Shown piece after piece: positions 44,201-51,400 of a stretch of 64,000 nucleotides of DNA. Source of the stretch: Salvator merianae (Eukaryota > Chordata > Lepidosauria > Squamata > Teiidae). Location of the stretch: contig QVOM02000034.1 in the NCBI GenBank assembly GCA_003586115.2, positions 126,391,936-126,455,935 of the forward strand, read 5' to 3'. The notes below the pieces were generated by a model, which saw only the letters and a list, made by a program, of their open reading frames with translations, did no database searches and had not been told where the DNA came from. Position numbers and translations under genes: made by a program. Position 1 is the stretch's first letter, and every line of letters starts with the position of its first letter.

Positions 44201-47119
44201 ACTATTTGATTCAAGGGGTATTGCACTTGTATATTGCTTTCTTTCACACACACACACTTTTTTTTTTGCTAAATATTTTTGTGTCTGATACTCCAAAAAA
44301 GTTTAAATACCTATACTATTTATATTTTATTTACTGCAATAATTTGTTATGCTTGTAATCAGAAGACTTCTATTATTCCTTCTATGGATCACTGTTTTCT
44401 GAAACTATGGGAATATGCATTTGTGCCAAAGTTAATTTCAAAACAAGTGTGCTCAATCCCTTTGCTAGTATTTAGAAGCTATTTATAGACTATTGACATT
44501 TCTGCACAGAAAGGTCCATGTTCAGAATCAGTGGATCTGGAACTGCCAGGTCTACCAATTCCAGACATGGGAAGGTATGAGCGGGTCCACTATGGCACTG
44601 GTCCAGACCAGACCATGCCATGGCCTTGAAACTCATGTGACCTTCTTGGCTGTACTTCCATGGCTCCGAGGGCTAGAAACAAAAGCTCCTAGCCTCAAGG
44701 CCTCTGGGGAACACATTTTGAAGGTACGCTATGGCATGCTACTTAAATGGATCACTCAATAGTACCAAACATAGAAGCATGCTTTCCGCATGCCTGTCAT
44801 ATTTTGGAACAGGGCCATTAGTAGACCCAATTAAATGGGTCTACCAACAATACTGAACCAGGCCTCTCTGATCAGCATCACGCTCTGTCCATGAGGCCTA
44901 AATGCTTACTATAAGAGCCCTTAAAAACCTCTGCAGAAAGGGGCTATAATACTTCACATATTGTTCCACATCTGAAATTCCACTTCACTACTGAGCTTCA
45001 AATAACCTCATTTTTCTTTTTTTCTGGACGACCACAAATTTTAATCCTGAAAGATTGCAATAGCTAATATTTTATTTTATTACTTGCCATTTAAACTTGC
45101 AAAGTTCTTGGGGAATCATTGTCCTCCTGTTACTGTTCTGAGATAATTATTCTGAAAATCCAATATAAAATTTTGCTCTTAAAACCAACCGCAAACTATT
45201 CAAACCTGTAGCATCCCACATGCTGCAAAGTTACAACAGTCTGTTAAACAAAATAGAGTCAGGCAGAAATAAACCATGGTCATAATAAGAGGATTCTCCT
45301 TCATTTGAAGTCAATACAACCATGTTGCACAGCAATCTATTATCTCCAAACATTTGCATCGAATAACCTCCAAAACCAGAGTAATACAAACGGTTAAAAT
45401 CCAATAAACTCTTTCAAATTGAACAGTGGCAAAAACCTCAAAGCAAAATAAAAAAGTGCTTTTCAAATCTAGAGCAAATACAAATCAAATGTGCACTACC
45501 TGATTAGCATGTGCTGTTGTCCATTCATCATCAATATGAGACAAAGCTGAGTAGTGACTTGAGCTGCTTTTATTTTCTTCTTCTTTGGGAGGTGTTCGAA
45601 TAGCTAACACAACATAGTTTCTTTGCTGAGAGCACTGGAAATAAGAAGGAAGGAAGGAAAGAAAGAAAGAAAGAAAGAAAGATGTTATGAGAGATAAAGA
45701 GACACAACACAGTCTAAGTCTAGCCTTTAGCACTTCTTATCTGTCATAGTATATGGAGGAGAAAGGAAACAAAACTAGTTCTGTCCACAATGCTCAGAAA
45801 GAGAAGGAGCTGCTGCAGCTTCTGTTCAGGAGACAGCAGCAATTTTCCACAACAGAGACTCATCAGAAGTTCAACAAAATCCATCCAACAGCTGTAAACT
45901 CACTACAGCTCCCTATACTCTTCCAATTCAAGAACAAACAAGTGTATTGTTGCCTCCTACTGACACATGAATAATCTCTGGATCAGGTTTTGATTCTTTA
46001 AGAAGGCTGAAGAACCCAACTATGTTTATGTCTTTGGTGGCATCAATCAATTCAAGATAAAAGTGCTTGCTCCTTACCCAGAGGTGAGGCAAATATCATT
46101 TGCATGCTCTGCACCTCTCCCCCCCCCCCAAAAAAAAGCTGAGAATTCAGCTTTGAAGAAAGGGCCTCACTCATGTTGAAAATGGCTTCAGAAGTGGGCC
46201 TTGTTTGGTACAATGCCTGACAAAGGATGCAAAGTAAGTCACACCGGTGCCTCCATGTGTCTCCAAGGGGGCAGGTGCGCTCAGAGTTGTTTAGCCTGCT
46301 CTGTGGAAAGGGCACTGTGGAGAGACGATTGCAGGCTCTCCAGAGCCCTTGTCAGAATGCTGTACAGAGGTGGGAGCCTGAGGCATTTGGCTGCTGCACT
46401 CTTTGGGCCTCTTCAGGACGTTCACTGCCATATGTGAGGATGCTCCCCACATGTGTAAATCAGTCTCTGACTCCTCTCATGAAAATTCTCTTTTCATATA
46501 CAAGGTGCCTCCTCCATGCAAAATATAATAACAAAACTTATTAAATATGACCCAACAAAAAGCTGAAACAGCCCAGGTTTTTTCATTGCATTTTTAATGT
46601 TATTCAAAACTGAAAAATCTGTATTATCCTATAACAATTGCCTTTGTAGTTAGCAGTATTAATTTTTTTAAGTCCCAATTTTTTTTACACCTAATAATAA
46701 AAGAAAATACAATATTAGGTTTTGGCATTTGTTTGTTTGAACACATCTAACAAAAACTAGCAGATCAATCCAATGAAAAATCCCATTTTTATCTCTCTGG
46801 TGCAGAAAGCAGGTAGTAGTGAACTAAACAAAGCTCATTTGAATTGTGATTAAGACCACCGTTCTAAACAACTTTATGCTTCATCACAGTGGGACTTTAA
46901 AAAGCAATTAAAGTTATAGAAATATTTTCTGTTCAGCAGAGGCATTTTGTGTAATCATAAAAGAAATCAGGGTGGCATGTAAAAAACTTCAATTCATGCA
47001 TCAGCAGACATGACATTTACCTGCCCTACCAAGAGACCAGTAATGACAGCTTTCGAGCCAGTGCTGAGCTCTGACAGATACTGTCCAACACTTTCTTCCA
47101 CAAAGTAGCTCCTTCCCAT
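23158..47119 (-). CDS. ODR4: ODR4 homologue, 13 coding exons, 448 aa
   Basis: The vertebrate orthologue of C. elegans odr-4 (human C1orf27), a single-pass ER membrane protein. The worm protein helps odorant GPCRs mature and reach the cilium; the vertebrate protein is reported to work with the UFM1 protease UFSP2 at the ER. Minus-strand exons, 5' to 3': 47119-47021, 45634-45500, 43176-43081, 42347-42241, 38702-38666, 37581-37441, 35608-35513, 32267-32199, 30782-30654, 29513-29423, 27835-27650, 24238-24146, 23225-23158. They total 1,347 nt, i.e. 448 codons plus stop (human about 454). Landmarks are N-terminal VEESVGQYLS, then RTPPKEEE, RMLPGGLIVLGVF, LINGQVKEEDADLLEGQ, ATVQICSGS and LLLCDYKF. 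A hydrophobic anchor GVVIAVAVAISAAAFSF, then NYFSD, closes the protein. Frame holds at every join. It is divergent with TPR and convergent with PDC. Confidence 0.96.
24146..24238 (-). CDS. ODR4: ODR4 coding exon 12 (residues 396-426)
   Basis: 93 nt, acceptor TTGTTAATGCAG, donor TATAG/GTATAT. It encodes the weakly conserved linker VEIHPPKEFENDVKQKQLSK and ELLLSKLHQNI before the membrane anchor. Confidence 0.93.
24239..27649 (-). other. ODR4: ODR4 intron 11
   Basis: No coding content. It contains the fold-back element at 26357-26536 and is otherwise AT-rich single-copy-looking sequence. Confidence 0.6.
26357..26536. mobile_element. Fold-back MITE, family M2 copy 1 (180 bp)
   Basis: Almost wholly palindromic. 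Left arm GGCCCTTTCGGCACTTGGCC, then TCTCAGAATAGGGAC and CATGCTAGTGCA. The right arm is its complement over about 80 nt, ending GAAAGGGCC. The RNA would form one long hairpin. No matching target duplication was seen. Confidence 0.75.
27650..27835 (-). CDS. ODR4: ODR4 coding exon 11 (residues 334-395)
   Basis: 186 nt, acceptor TTATTTTTAG, donor GG/GTAAAT. The split codon A+AC gives Asn334. It encodes SEREYHMLPCRVFAPVAGSS, LLLCDYKFGDE and ERFLEMLDQAVQTEDLDTAE. It ends in phase 1. Confidence 0.95.
27981..28054 (+). repeat. (AAGG)n microsatellite, about 18 units
   Basis: Perfect AAGG tract of 74 bp in ODR4 intron 10; the transcribed sense reads (CCTT)n. A spurious ORF with repeating LPSF comes from it. 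Confidence 0.95.
29423..29513 (-). CDS. ODR4: ODR4 coding exon 10 (residues 304-333)
   Basis: 91 nt, acceptor CTTTTGCAG, donor AAAA/GTACGA, ending in phase 1. It encodes ALKRDIINTLSDRCEILFED and then LLINETPEKK. Confidence 0.94.
30654..30782 (-). CDS. ODR4: ODR4 coding exon 9 (residues 261-303)
   Basis: 129 nt, acceptor CTCTCTTTCAG, donor AAG/GTATGT, phase 0. It encodes SQNSSARATATVQICSGS and INLKGALKCKAYIH through VKDAVK. Confidence 0.96.
32199..32267 (-). CDS. ODR4: ODR4 coding exon 8 (residues 238-260)
   Basis: 69 nt, acceptor TCCCCACAG, donor TTG/GTAAGTG, phase 0. It encodes KKSARGNMPSSIQSLDVRV and LMQL. It was too short to show as a long ORF and was found by matching the family sequence. 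Confidence 0.93.
32822..34470 (-). mobile_element. CR1/L2-like LINE reverse-transcriptase relic, minus strand
   Basis: Minus-strand frames at 34425-33979 and 33965-33749 carry reverse-transcriptase signatures. FRSGFGTESALVTLMNNLL and ATLLIDFNTIDN match the usual ...DFDTIDH region. CHQYADYIQLYLS is the catalytic YADD box with the last Asp changed to Tyr. DAVMDWIRAKKL follows. Frameshifts and M1 copy C (33266-33748) break it; the 3' part continues to about 32822. It is dead. It lies in ODR4 intron 7. Confidence 0.75.
33266..33748. mobile_element. Inverted-repeat element, family M1 copy C, inserted in a LINE
   Basis: Left end GGGCATTTTTGTACTTTCC; right end AAAATGTGAATAGGCCC. It shares internal TGACAGTGGCCAGG with copy A. 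LINE sequence resumes on both sides, so the LINE came first. CTAG occurs at both borders and may be part of a short target duplication. Confidence 0.65.
35266..35312 (-). mobile_element. Second copy of the short LINE tail
   Basis: Minus-strand match to the tail at 7406-7478, including GGACTAATCAATAAA after a GATATGG-type block. It lies in ODR4 intron 7, next to exon 7. Confidence 0.35.
35513..35608 (-). CDS. ODR4: ODR4 coding exon 7 (residues 206-237)
   Basis: 96 nt, acceptor TTTTAAG, donor GTAGGT, phase 0. It encodes NGLARWAKQIEEAVFLINGQ and then VKEEDADLLEGQ. Confidence 0.96.
36949..36962 (+). promoter_or_regulatory. CTCF-type core motif in ODR4 intron 6
   Basis: CCACCAGGTGGCAG is a full match to the CTCF core, on the plus strand between ODR4 exons 6 and 7. 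Sequence match only. Confidence 0.55.
37441..37581 (-). CDS. ODR4: ODR4 coding exon 6 (residues 159-205)
   Basis: 141 nt, acceptor CATTTAG, donor GTAATAG, phase 0. It encodes SSAKPADWKYQTGVSTSWLA and runs to LEKNTK. Confidence 0.95.
37858..37942. mobile_element. Fold-back MITE, family M2 fragment (ODR4 intron 5)
   Basis: CTTATTCTGGATTATATCTC and AATAGGAACC match the M2 arm; the right end AATGCAGAAAGACCCT is a decayed GCAGAAAGGGCC. Confidence 0.45.
38301..38420 (-). mobile_element. LINE 3' tail relic
   Basis: CTTATTTATTTATTTATA followed by TTTCTATACTGCCCTTTACC resembles the reptile CR1/L2 3' end read backwards, as at 9304. Confidence 0.4.
38666..38702 (-). CDS. ODR4: ODR4 coding exon 5, 37-nt micro-exon (residues 146-158)
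   Basis: Encodes (K)ILCRTYDVQDPK; donor AAAG/GTAGG. The 5' edge is set by phase: one nucleotide completes Lys146, then ATA starts Ile. The intron would then end CG (38704-38703 on the minus strand), which is not a normal splice end. A U12 branch point TTCCTTAAT lies about 10 nt upstream. Confidence 0.85.
38870..39470 (+). mobile_element. L2/CR1-like LINE 3' fragment, plus strand
   Basis: Translations in broken frames give pieces of LINE ORF2 C-terminus: LNRLQLYPDKMEGVDNLLV-like, then YKALHGSEPEYLKIIPYHRH, and then a fragment beginning FHLRHGKP. It ends in AT-rich sequence with an (AT)n tract at 39432-39460. It lies inside the U12-type ODR4 intron 4. Confidence 0.6.
40080..40620 (-). mobile_element. 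Possible decayed LINE relic, minus strand
   Basis: Read on the minus strand, blocks such as GAGGAACCTCTTAAGG-like and LNWLKVNKLK-like (from TTGAATTGGCTGAAGGTGAA) resemble CR1/L2 ORF2 and 3' UTR. Heavily decayed; low confidence. Confidence 0.3.
42241..42347 (-). CDS. ODR4: ODR4 coding exon 4 (residues 111-145 plus 2 nt)
   Basis: 107 nt after acceptor TCCTCCCCAAG. It encodes LVFSVEKSISRKRLW through HLCSLTK and stops after AA of the next Lys codon. The following donor is GTATCCTTT, a textbook U12-type 5' splice site. A tempting acceptor TTTTTTCAG inside the exon is not used, because LVFS matches the family LMFA. Confidence 0.92.
43081..43176 (-). CDS. ODR4: ODR4 coding exon 3 (residues 79-110)
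   Basis: 96 nt, acceptor TTGATAG, donor GTAAAT, phase 0. It encodes VSRMLPGGLIVLGVFTIASP and then ELAKEVQNTLRK, the most conserved N-terminal block. Confidence 0.96.
44500..44960. repeat. Unnamed dispersed repeat R2 copy 2 (ODR4 intron 2)
   Basis: Diverged relative of 4390-4775, about 70% alike by eye over a 60-bp block. TCTGCAC/CTGCAGA-type sequences sit near both ends. ORFs inside look like chance. Confidence 0.35.
45500..45634 (-). CDS. ODR4: ODR4 coding exon 2 (residues 34-78)
   Basis: 135 nt, phase 0 at both ends, donor CAG/GTAGTG. It encodes CSQQRNYVVLAIRTPPKEEE and then a Ser-rich linker to DDEWTTAHANQ. Its polypyrimidine tract is a CTTT/CCTT microsatellite. Confidence 0.96.
45645..45682 (+). 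repeat. (AAGG)/(AAAG) microsatellite at an ODR4 splice acceptor
   Basis: AAGGAAGGAAAG then AAAGAAAGAAAG on the plus strand. On the ODR4 strand it forms the polypyrimidine tract starting about 11 nt from the exon 2 acceptor. Confidence 0.85.
45683..47020 (-). other. ODR4: ODR4 intron 1, remainder
   Basis: No coding content recognised. A GC-richer block at 46060-46440 with AAAGGGCCTC and GGGCCTCTTC near its ends may be another decayed inverted-repeat element, not proven. Confidence 0.4.
47021..47119 (-). CDS. ODR4: ODR4 coding exon 1 (residues 1-33)
   Basis: Starts ATGGGAAGG and encodes MGRSYFVEESVGQYLSELST through GLLVGQ; 99 nt with donor GTAAATG, phase 0. The 5' UTR of this exon runs up to an acceptor (TACTTTCCAG) whose exon border is 47180. 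Confidence 0.95.
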
Positions 47120-47549
47120 TATTGTTAATGCTGTTCTTCACAGATCACTCAAAGTCATGAAAACCAAAGACACAGCAACTCTGGAAAGTAAAGAAAGAGA
47201 ATTCAGGTTTCCAATTAAAGACAGACATGAGAGTTGCATTGCCTTAGGAAACACCCGATTTTACCTTTCGCTTTCTCCTTGCATTCAGACCCACCAGTAT
47301 TTATTTCTGAAGTGACCCTCGTTAGTCGTCAACGCCCATCAGTCCGCTCAGCTAAAGATGGGCTTCATAGCACAGGACACACCGTAAATATAGATCAGCC
47401 TCTCCATCACTATTCTCCTACTTCATCCAAGCCATCATCCTCCCCGCGATCGAACAGCTGGAGAAGATTCACTGCCTGCATTCACTGATGTGTCTGGTGA
47501 CATCATCCCTAGGCGCCGCTGCTCGCCTTCCATGGCAGATCACTTTTGA

Positions 47550-47557
47550 TGACGTAA
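47550..47557 (+). promoter_or_regulatory. CRE/ATF-like site TGACGTAA
   Basis: One 8-bp match to the CRE half-palindrome class, inside the divergent promoter region and close to the YY1-like motif of ODR4. Sequence match only. Confidence 0.35.
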
Positions 47558-47624
47558 TATACAAAGGCGACTGTGTGAACTTTATTAGAAAGAGGAAATG
47601 GGGACGTTGTCGTCGTTTCACGTT

Positions 47625-47634
47625 CGCCATCTTG
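47625..47634 (-). promoter_or_regulatory. ODR4: YY1 motif, minus strand, probable ODR4 first exon
   Basis: On the minus strand this reads CAAGATGGCG, mirroring the YY1 motif at the TPR start. It marks the likely position of the ODR4 TSS (about 47640-47700). The ATG it contains opens a short upstream ORF on the minus strand. Confidence 0.5.
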
Positions 47635-48083
47635 AGTGTGACGAAGGGTGTGGAAATATACATATCAACCCTTTTGTTTCTTACGTTCCTTCAACCAAAT
47701 AAATATCTTTCGTTTATAATTTTGTCTTTTAGAATGAATTAGAAAAATAAAAAAGGTAGGCTTACCTCAAGAGGTAATACGAACAACTTAACACTTAAAG
47801 AACTGTAGTGTTTTAAAAACGTATAGAGAATTTTCATATTGACAGGCAGAAAAGCCACTCTTTTTCTATCAAGAGAACCATGTTCGTAGTGTCTACGGAG
47901 AAGTCATGTAGCGTCATATGTTTTGCACGATATTCTTGAAACAGGCGTCGTTCATCCCAAGTGGAGGCGAAGTTCGGCTAGCAAACCATACTTGTGATTC
48001 CAAAAAACAGGCACTCTACTATCGTCTATCTCTATGTTCATCCAGAAGGTAGCGGCACGCAGTTTTCCTTCGACTCTCCTTAT

Positions 48084-48095
48084 TGCGCATGCGCC
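48084..48095. promoter_or_regulatory. NRF1-type palindromic site
   Basis: TGCGCATGCGCC contains the full GCGCATGCGC palindrome of nuclear respiratory factor 1, about 225 nt upstream of the TPR start codon in the CpG-rich core. Confidence 0.65.
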
Positions 48096-48316
48096 GAACG
48101 CGTCACTGCCTTGTTCACGCCGCAAATGTGCGCCCAATAATTCCTGCTTCTTTCCTCCCCTCCTCTTCCTCTTCCTTTTGCGTCGGCCGGCTCCCTCCCC
48201 GCATTCGAAGAAGTCGTATAGCAGGAGAGTGTTTTTGTTTGACACCCCCCCCCATTATTTGTCTCCCCCCCTGGCGGCTCCCAAGCAGTCCTCCTGCTCG
48301 CGCTGACCGGCTGCCC

Positions 48317-48327
48317 AAGATGGCGGC
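48317..48327 (+). promoter_or_regulatory. TPR: YY1 motif overlapping the TPR start codon
   Basis: AAGATGGCGGC is the YY1 consensus, and the ATG inside it is the TPR initiation codon. YY1 sites often sit just downstream of the TSS in CpG-island genes, so the TSS is probably within about 100 nt upstream. Confidence 0.6.
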
Positions 48328-48470
48328 GGTGCTGCAGCAGGTCCTGGAACGAGCCGAAGTGGCGAAATTGCCCAAAGCCGTGCAGGGGAAGCTGGAGCGG
48401 TTTCTGGCCGATCAGCAGTGTGAGATTGACGGGCTCCGCGCTAGGCATGAGCGGTATAAGGTGGACAGCG
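48320..48470 (+). CDS. TPR: TPR coding exon 1 (residues 1-50)
   Basis: 151 nt, GC-rich, [20 protein letters not shown] through RHERYKVDS; donor AGCG/GTGAGT, phase 1. Preceded by 5' UTR of unknown length. Confidence 0.95.
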
Positions 48471-51400
48471 GTGAGTGAGTCTAAGTGCGTTGTCTGCGAC
48501 GAGGGGGGAGTAGTTGGAATAAATAATACGCTTGTATAAGTAGAACATCAATGGAGCAGGTAGATAAATATCATAGTAATGGAACATTGAAGGGATAATA
48601 TATATGCGAATAAATTGGTATAATCTCTATAACAGTGGTAAATAAGGACTTTGGTAAGGATGTTCTCCTGATGAATAGACATGCATTCCCTACGCCAGTG
48701 ATCACAACCTTTTTTCACTTGCATACCCCTTGGCAGCCCATTTCTATAAATTGCATCCTTCATAATAGTTGCTGTTATTTCTAGTTTATATGCTGTAACT
48801 ATAAGTGGTTTTTTTTTTTCTGTCATTATTCGGTTTTTCTTACATGTCCCCTAAATGTCCTGTTTCTTACCCCATGTTGGGAATCACTGTAGTTCTGTAG
48901 ATCTGTAGTTTGTAGGTATCATGGGAAGACAGCTTCTCTCTCCTTCCAACGCTCCTACTTAATAAATCCTGGGAATTGACTTAAGTTCCCAGTTCATAGT
49001 TCCTGACTGGGGAAGAGGGACAGCGGGTGTCCTACATCTTCTAAGTCTCATCTGAGTTGGAACAGAAAGAACCAACACCTTTGGTGATTTATTTGAAATT
49101 TTGCCACTTTCCACCTTTATTTTATTTCACTTCCTTTTCAGCCTGAAAACATTTAAGCATGACGATTTTTTTTGTTTCATTCTGTCCTGTTGCTTCTGGC
49201 ATCAGGATTGCACTGGTACTATTACAAAATCCTCAATATAACATATTGCTCATCTGTATAATAATCCAAATCCAATGTGTAGTCAATATATGTTGTCTAA
49301 CTTTCTTCATATAACTTGTTGTTCCAATATAAAATAACTAAACAAAAGTGATTAGACTTATTAGTATTCTTTTCTCTCACTTTTATAACATTTGTTTGTT
49401 TTACCATGTAGGCCATATCCCAGATTGACATTAACAAAGAGTGTATTCAAAGAGAGCCCATTCTTTTATGGTTTGGGTGATACAATGACATGGATGGTTG
49501 TAAATAATAGAAGTACAGACATTTGTAAATCCCCATTAGGTATAGACCTATTAAAGATAACTTTAAAATACCTTTTTTCTAATATTTTTTCCCCAAATTC
49601 ATTGATTTTTTTTTTTTCATAAAACCAAACTATATGAATTAGGTCTGCACCTAAAGCATGACAACATCAACAATTATCATTGTTTTAGGATGTATTTTAG
49701 TGATTATAAATGGTGTGGGATATTACCAAAGCAAATAATTTTCTTTATTATTCAGGCACAAAGGAGATTGAACAAACAGTTTTCCAAGTCCACTCACATC
49801 ATGTCTGAGAAATAGCCTTTATTAATTCTAAAGAGCCAGATATGAAATAGGTGAAACTTTTGCACTATCTGAACTAGAGTTAGTTACTTATTCAAAAATA
49901 GTATCTGTACATTTAAATCTGGAGGCTAATCCCACTTTGACAGGTTCAGCTGGGAACCACTAGAAAATTGAAAATAATTTTCTAAAAATTAAGACAATCT
50001 AGATGTGGAATTGTTCCTAACGTAGTACCACCACTTAAGGAGTATATGGTTATTGATGATTTAGACACACCAAATTTGGAAAACTAATTACTATATCTAC
50101 TTGTAAAACCTCAGTTTTCTGAATATGGCAGATGTTACGTTATTTCGCTTAGTAACTAAGATGTTCCTCAAAAAAAATGGAGGGACATAAGTGTTTATAT
50201 TAAAAAAAAAAGGTTATAGAAACTGAGCATAAAGCTGGTTAAAGTAAGTTTGACGCTGTTGTCCTATAAGCCTCAGCCAATTATGTAGAGAATAATAACT
50301 GCTTATATGAAGAAATTGCTGCAATATCCTAATGCTGTTTGAGCTTTGCCACTGCAGTGTAGAACACATTTACTTGCACCTTCTTTTTATCACATGCATC
50401 TGTCAGCAGCGCTTGCACAAGTGGAGTTATGGACAGGATTAGGATGTGACCTTAGTGCCACTAGCACCTCTGTAAAGACACGTAACATGTCATCTTGCCA
50501 TCCTTCATTGGATCTGGGATTTGCTTGTTCTGTAAAGTGCTGTAATTTATCTCAACAAAAATATGGAGTTGTCAATAAAGGGGCATTGCAGCTATGAGGC
50601 AGATGCTTTTGCTGCAGCATTTTAACTGGTTGCTGTTTTAGAAGAATAACAAGAATAACACTAGTGACAATGTGTCTAATTTAAACAGGTAGCTCCAAAA
50701 GTATTCTGTTTTTTGTAGGTTGCACCTTTTGATTTGTACACATTAAAAGAGAAAGATTTAAGTAGCTTTACTGTATGTTTTGCAGAGCAACAGTACTTTG
50801 AAGTAGAAAAAAGACTTGCTCAGAGTCAGGAAAGACTTGTAAATGAGACACAAGAATGTGTAAATCTCCGACAGGAGCTCAACAGACTTAGTAAGTATTG
50901 CTGCATTAAGTTAGCCTGTAAATATTATTAGATGTATTTATGTTGTGGTCAATGCAGTGTTTGAATTTAAACAACTCAATTCTAATTTCCATTTTGTTGA
51001 AATGGGATGGATTAAGCCAAAGCCAAAATCAAATGTGGAAAATAATCACAGCAGCACAATTTGAGTACAGGCGGGCCAAAATATCTGTTAACGCTACTTA
51101 GAGTTATGTTTGCATTGTTTAGTCTTTTATTAGTAGCGCTTTCAGATACACAATGTACTCAAGGAGTGCTGAGGCTTATGCTGGAACTGTCATGAATCTT
51201 GCCATGGGGGGAAGTCTGCTGGGAGTGGTCAAGTGGTGGCTATTCCTGGACAGCCTTATTTTCCAGTATCAGACAAAGATGAACATCTTGACACCTCAAG
51301 TTTAATATTTTAATGAGGAAAGAAGGAAGCTAATTAAGCTGGTCTTCTGTGTGAATCTATATACATATTTAAAATATAAAATCAATAGTAACTGGCATTT

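Larger units (their letters stand above)
42880..45499 (-). other. ODR4: ODR4 introns 3 and 2 (part)
   Basis: Apart from exon 3 this is noncoding. A LINE/SINE 3' end (CACCCTGAGACCTAAGGTGA and GTGGTATATAAAT) lies at about 43625-43680 on the plus strand. A GC-richer unidentified block at 43290-43560 gives short ORFs without family signs. R2 copy 2 lies at 44500-44960. Confidence 0.45.
47021..47640 (-). other. ODR4: ODR4 5' UTR model (two exons, short intron)
   Basis: The start-codon exon extends to 47180, where TACTTTCCAG gives a clear acceptor. The nearest reasonable upstream donor on the minus strand is AAG/GTAAAATC, with the exon border at 47265. It would leave an 84-nt intron (47181-47264) and a first exon reaching up to the YY1-like motif near 47634. 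An alternative donor GAG/GTAAGCC, border 47766, would place the first exon farther up. Neither is proven. Confidence 0.35.
47181..48319. promoter_or_regulatory. Divergent ODR4/TPR promoter region
   Basis: The translation starts of ODR4 (47119, minus) and TPR (48320, plus) are 1.2 kb apart and point away from each other. CpGs are dense from about 48040 to 48480, far above the surrounding AT-rich DNA. I saw no convincing TATA box. Contained sites are YY1-like (47625-47634 minus; 48317-48327 plus), NRF1 (48084-48095) and CRE-like TGACGTAA (47550-47557). This is the pattern of a housekeeping bidirectional promoter; sharing is an inference. Confidence 0.7.
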
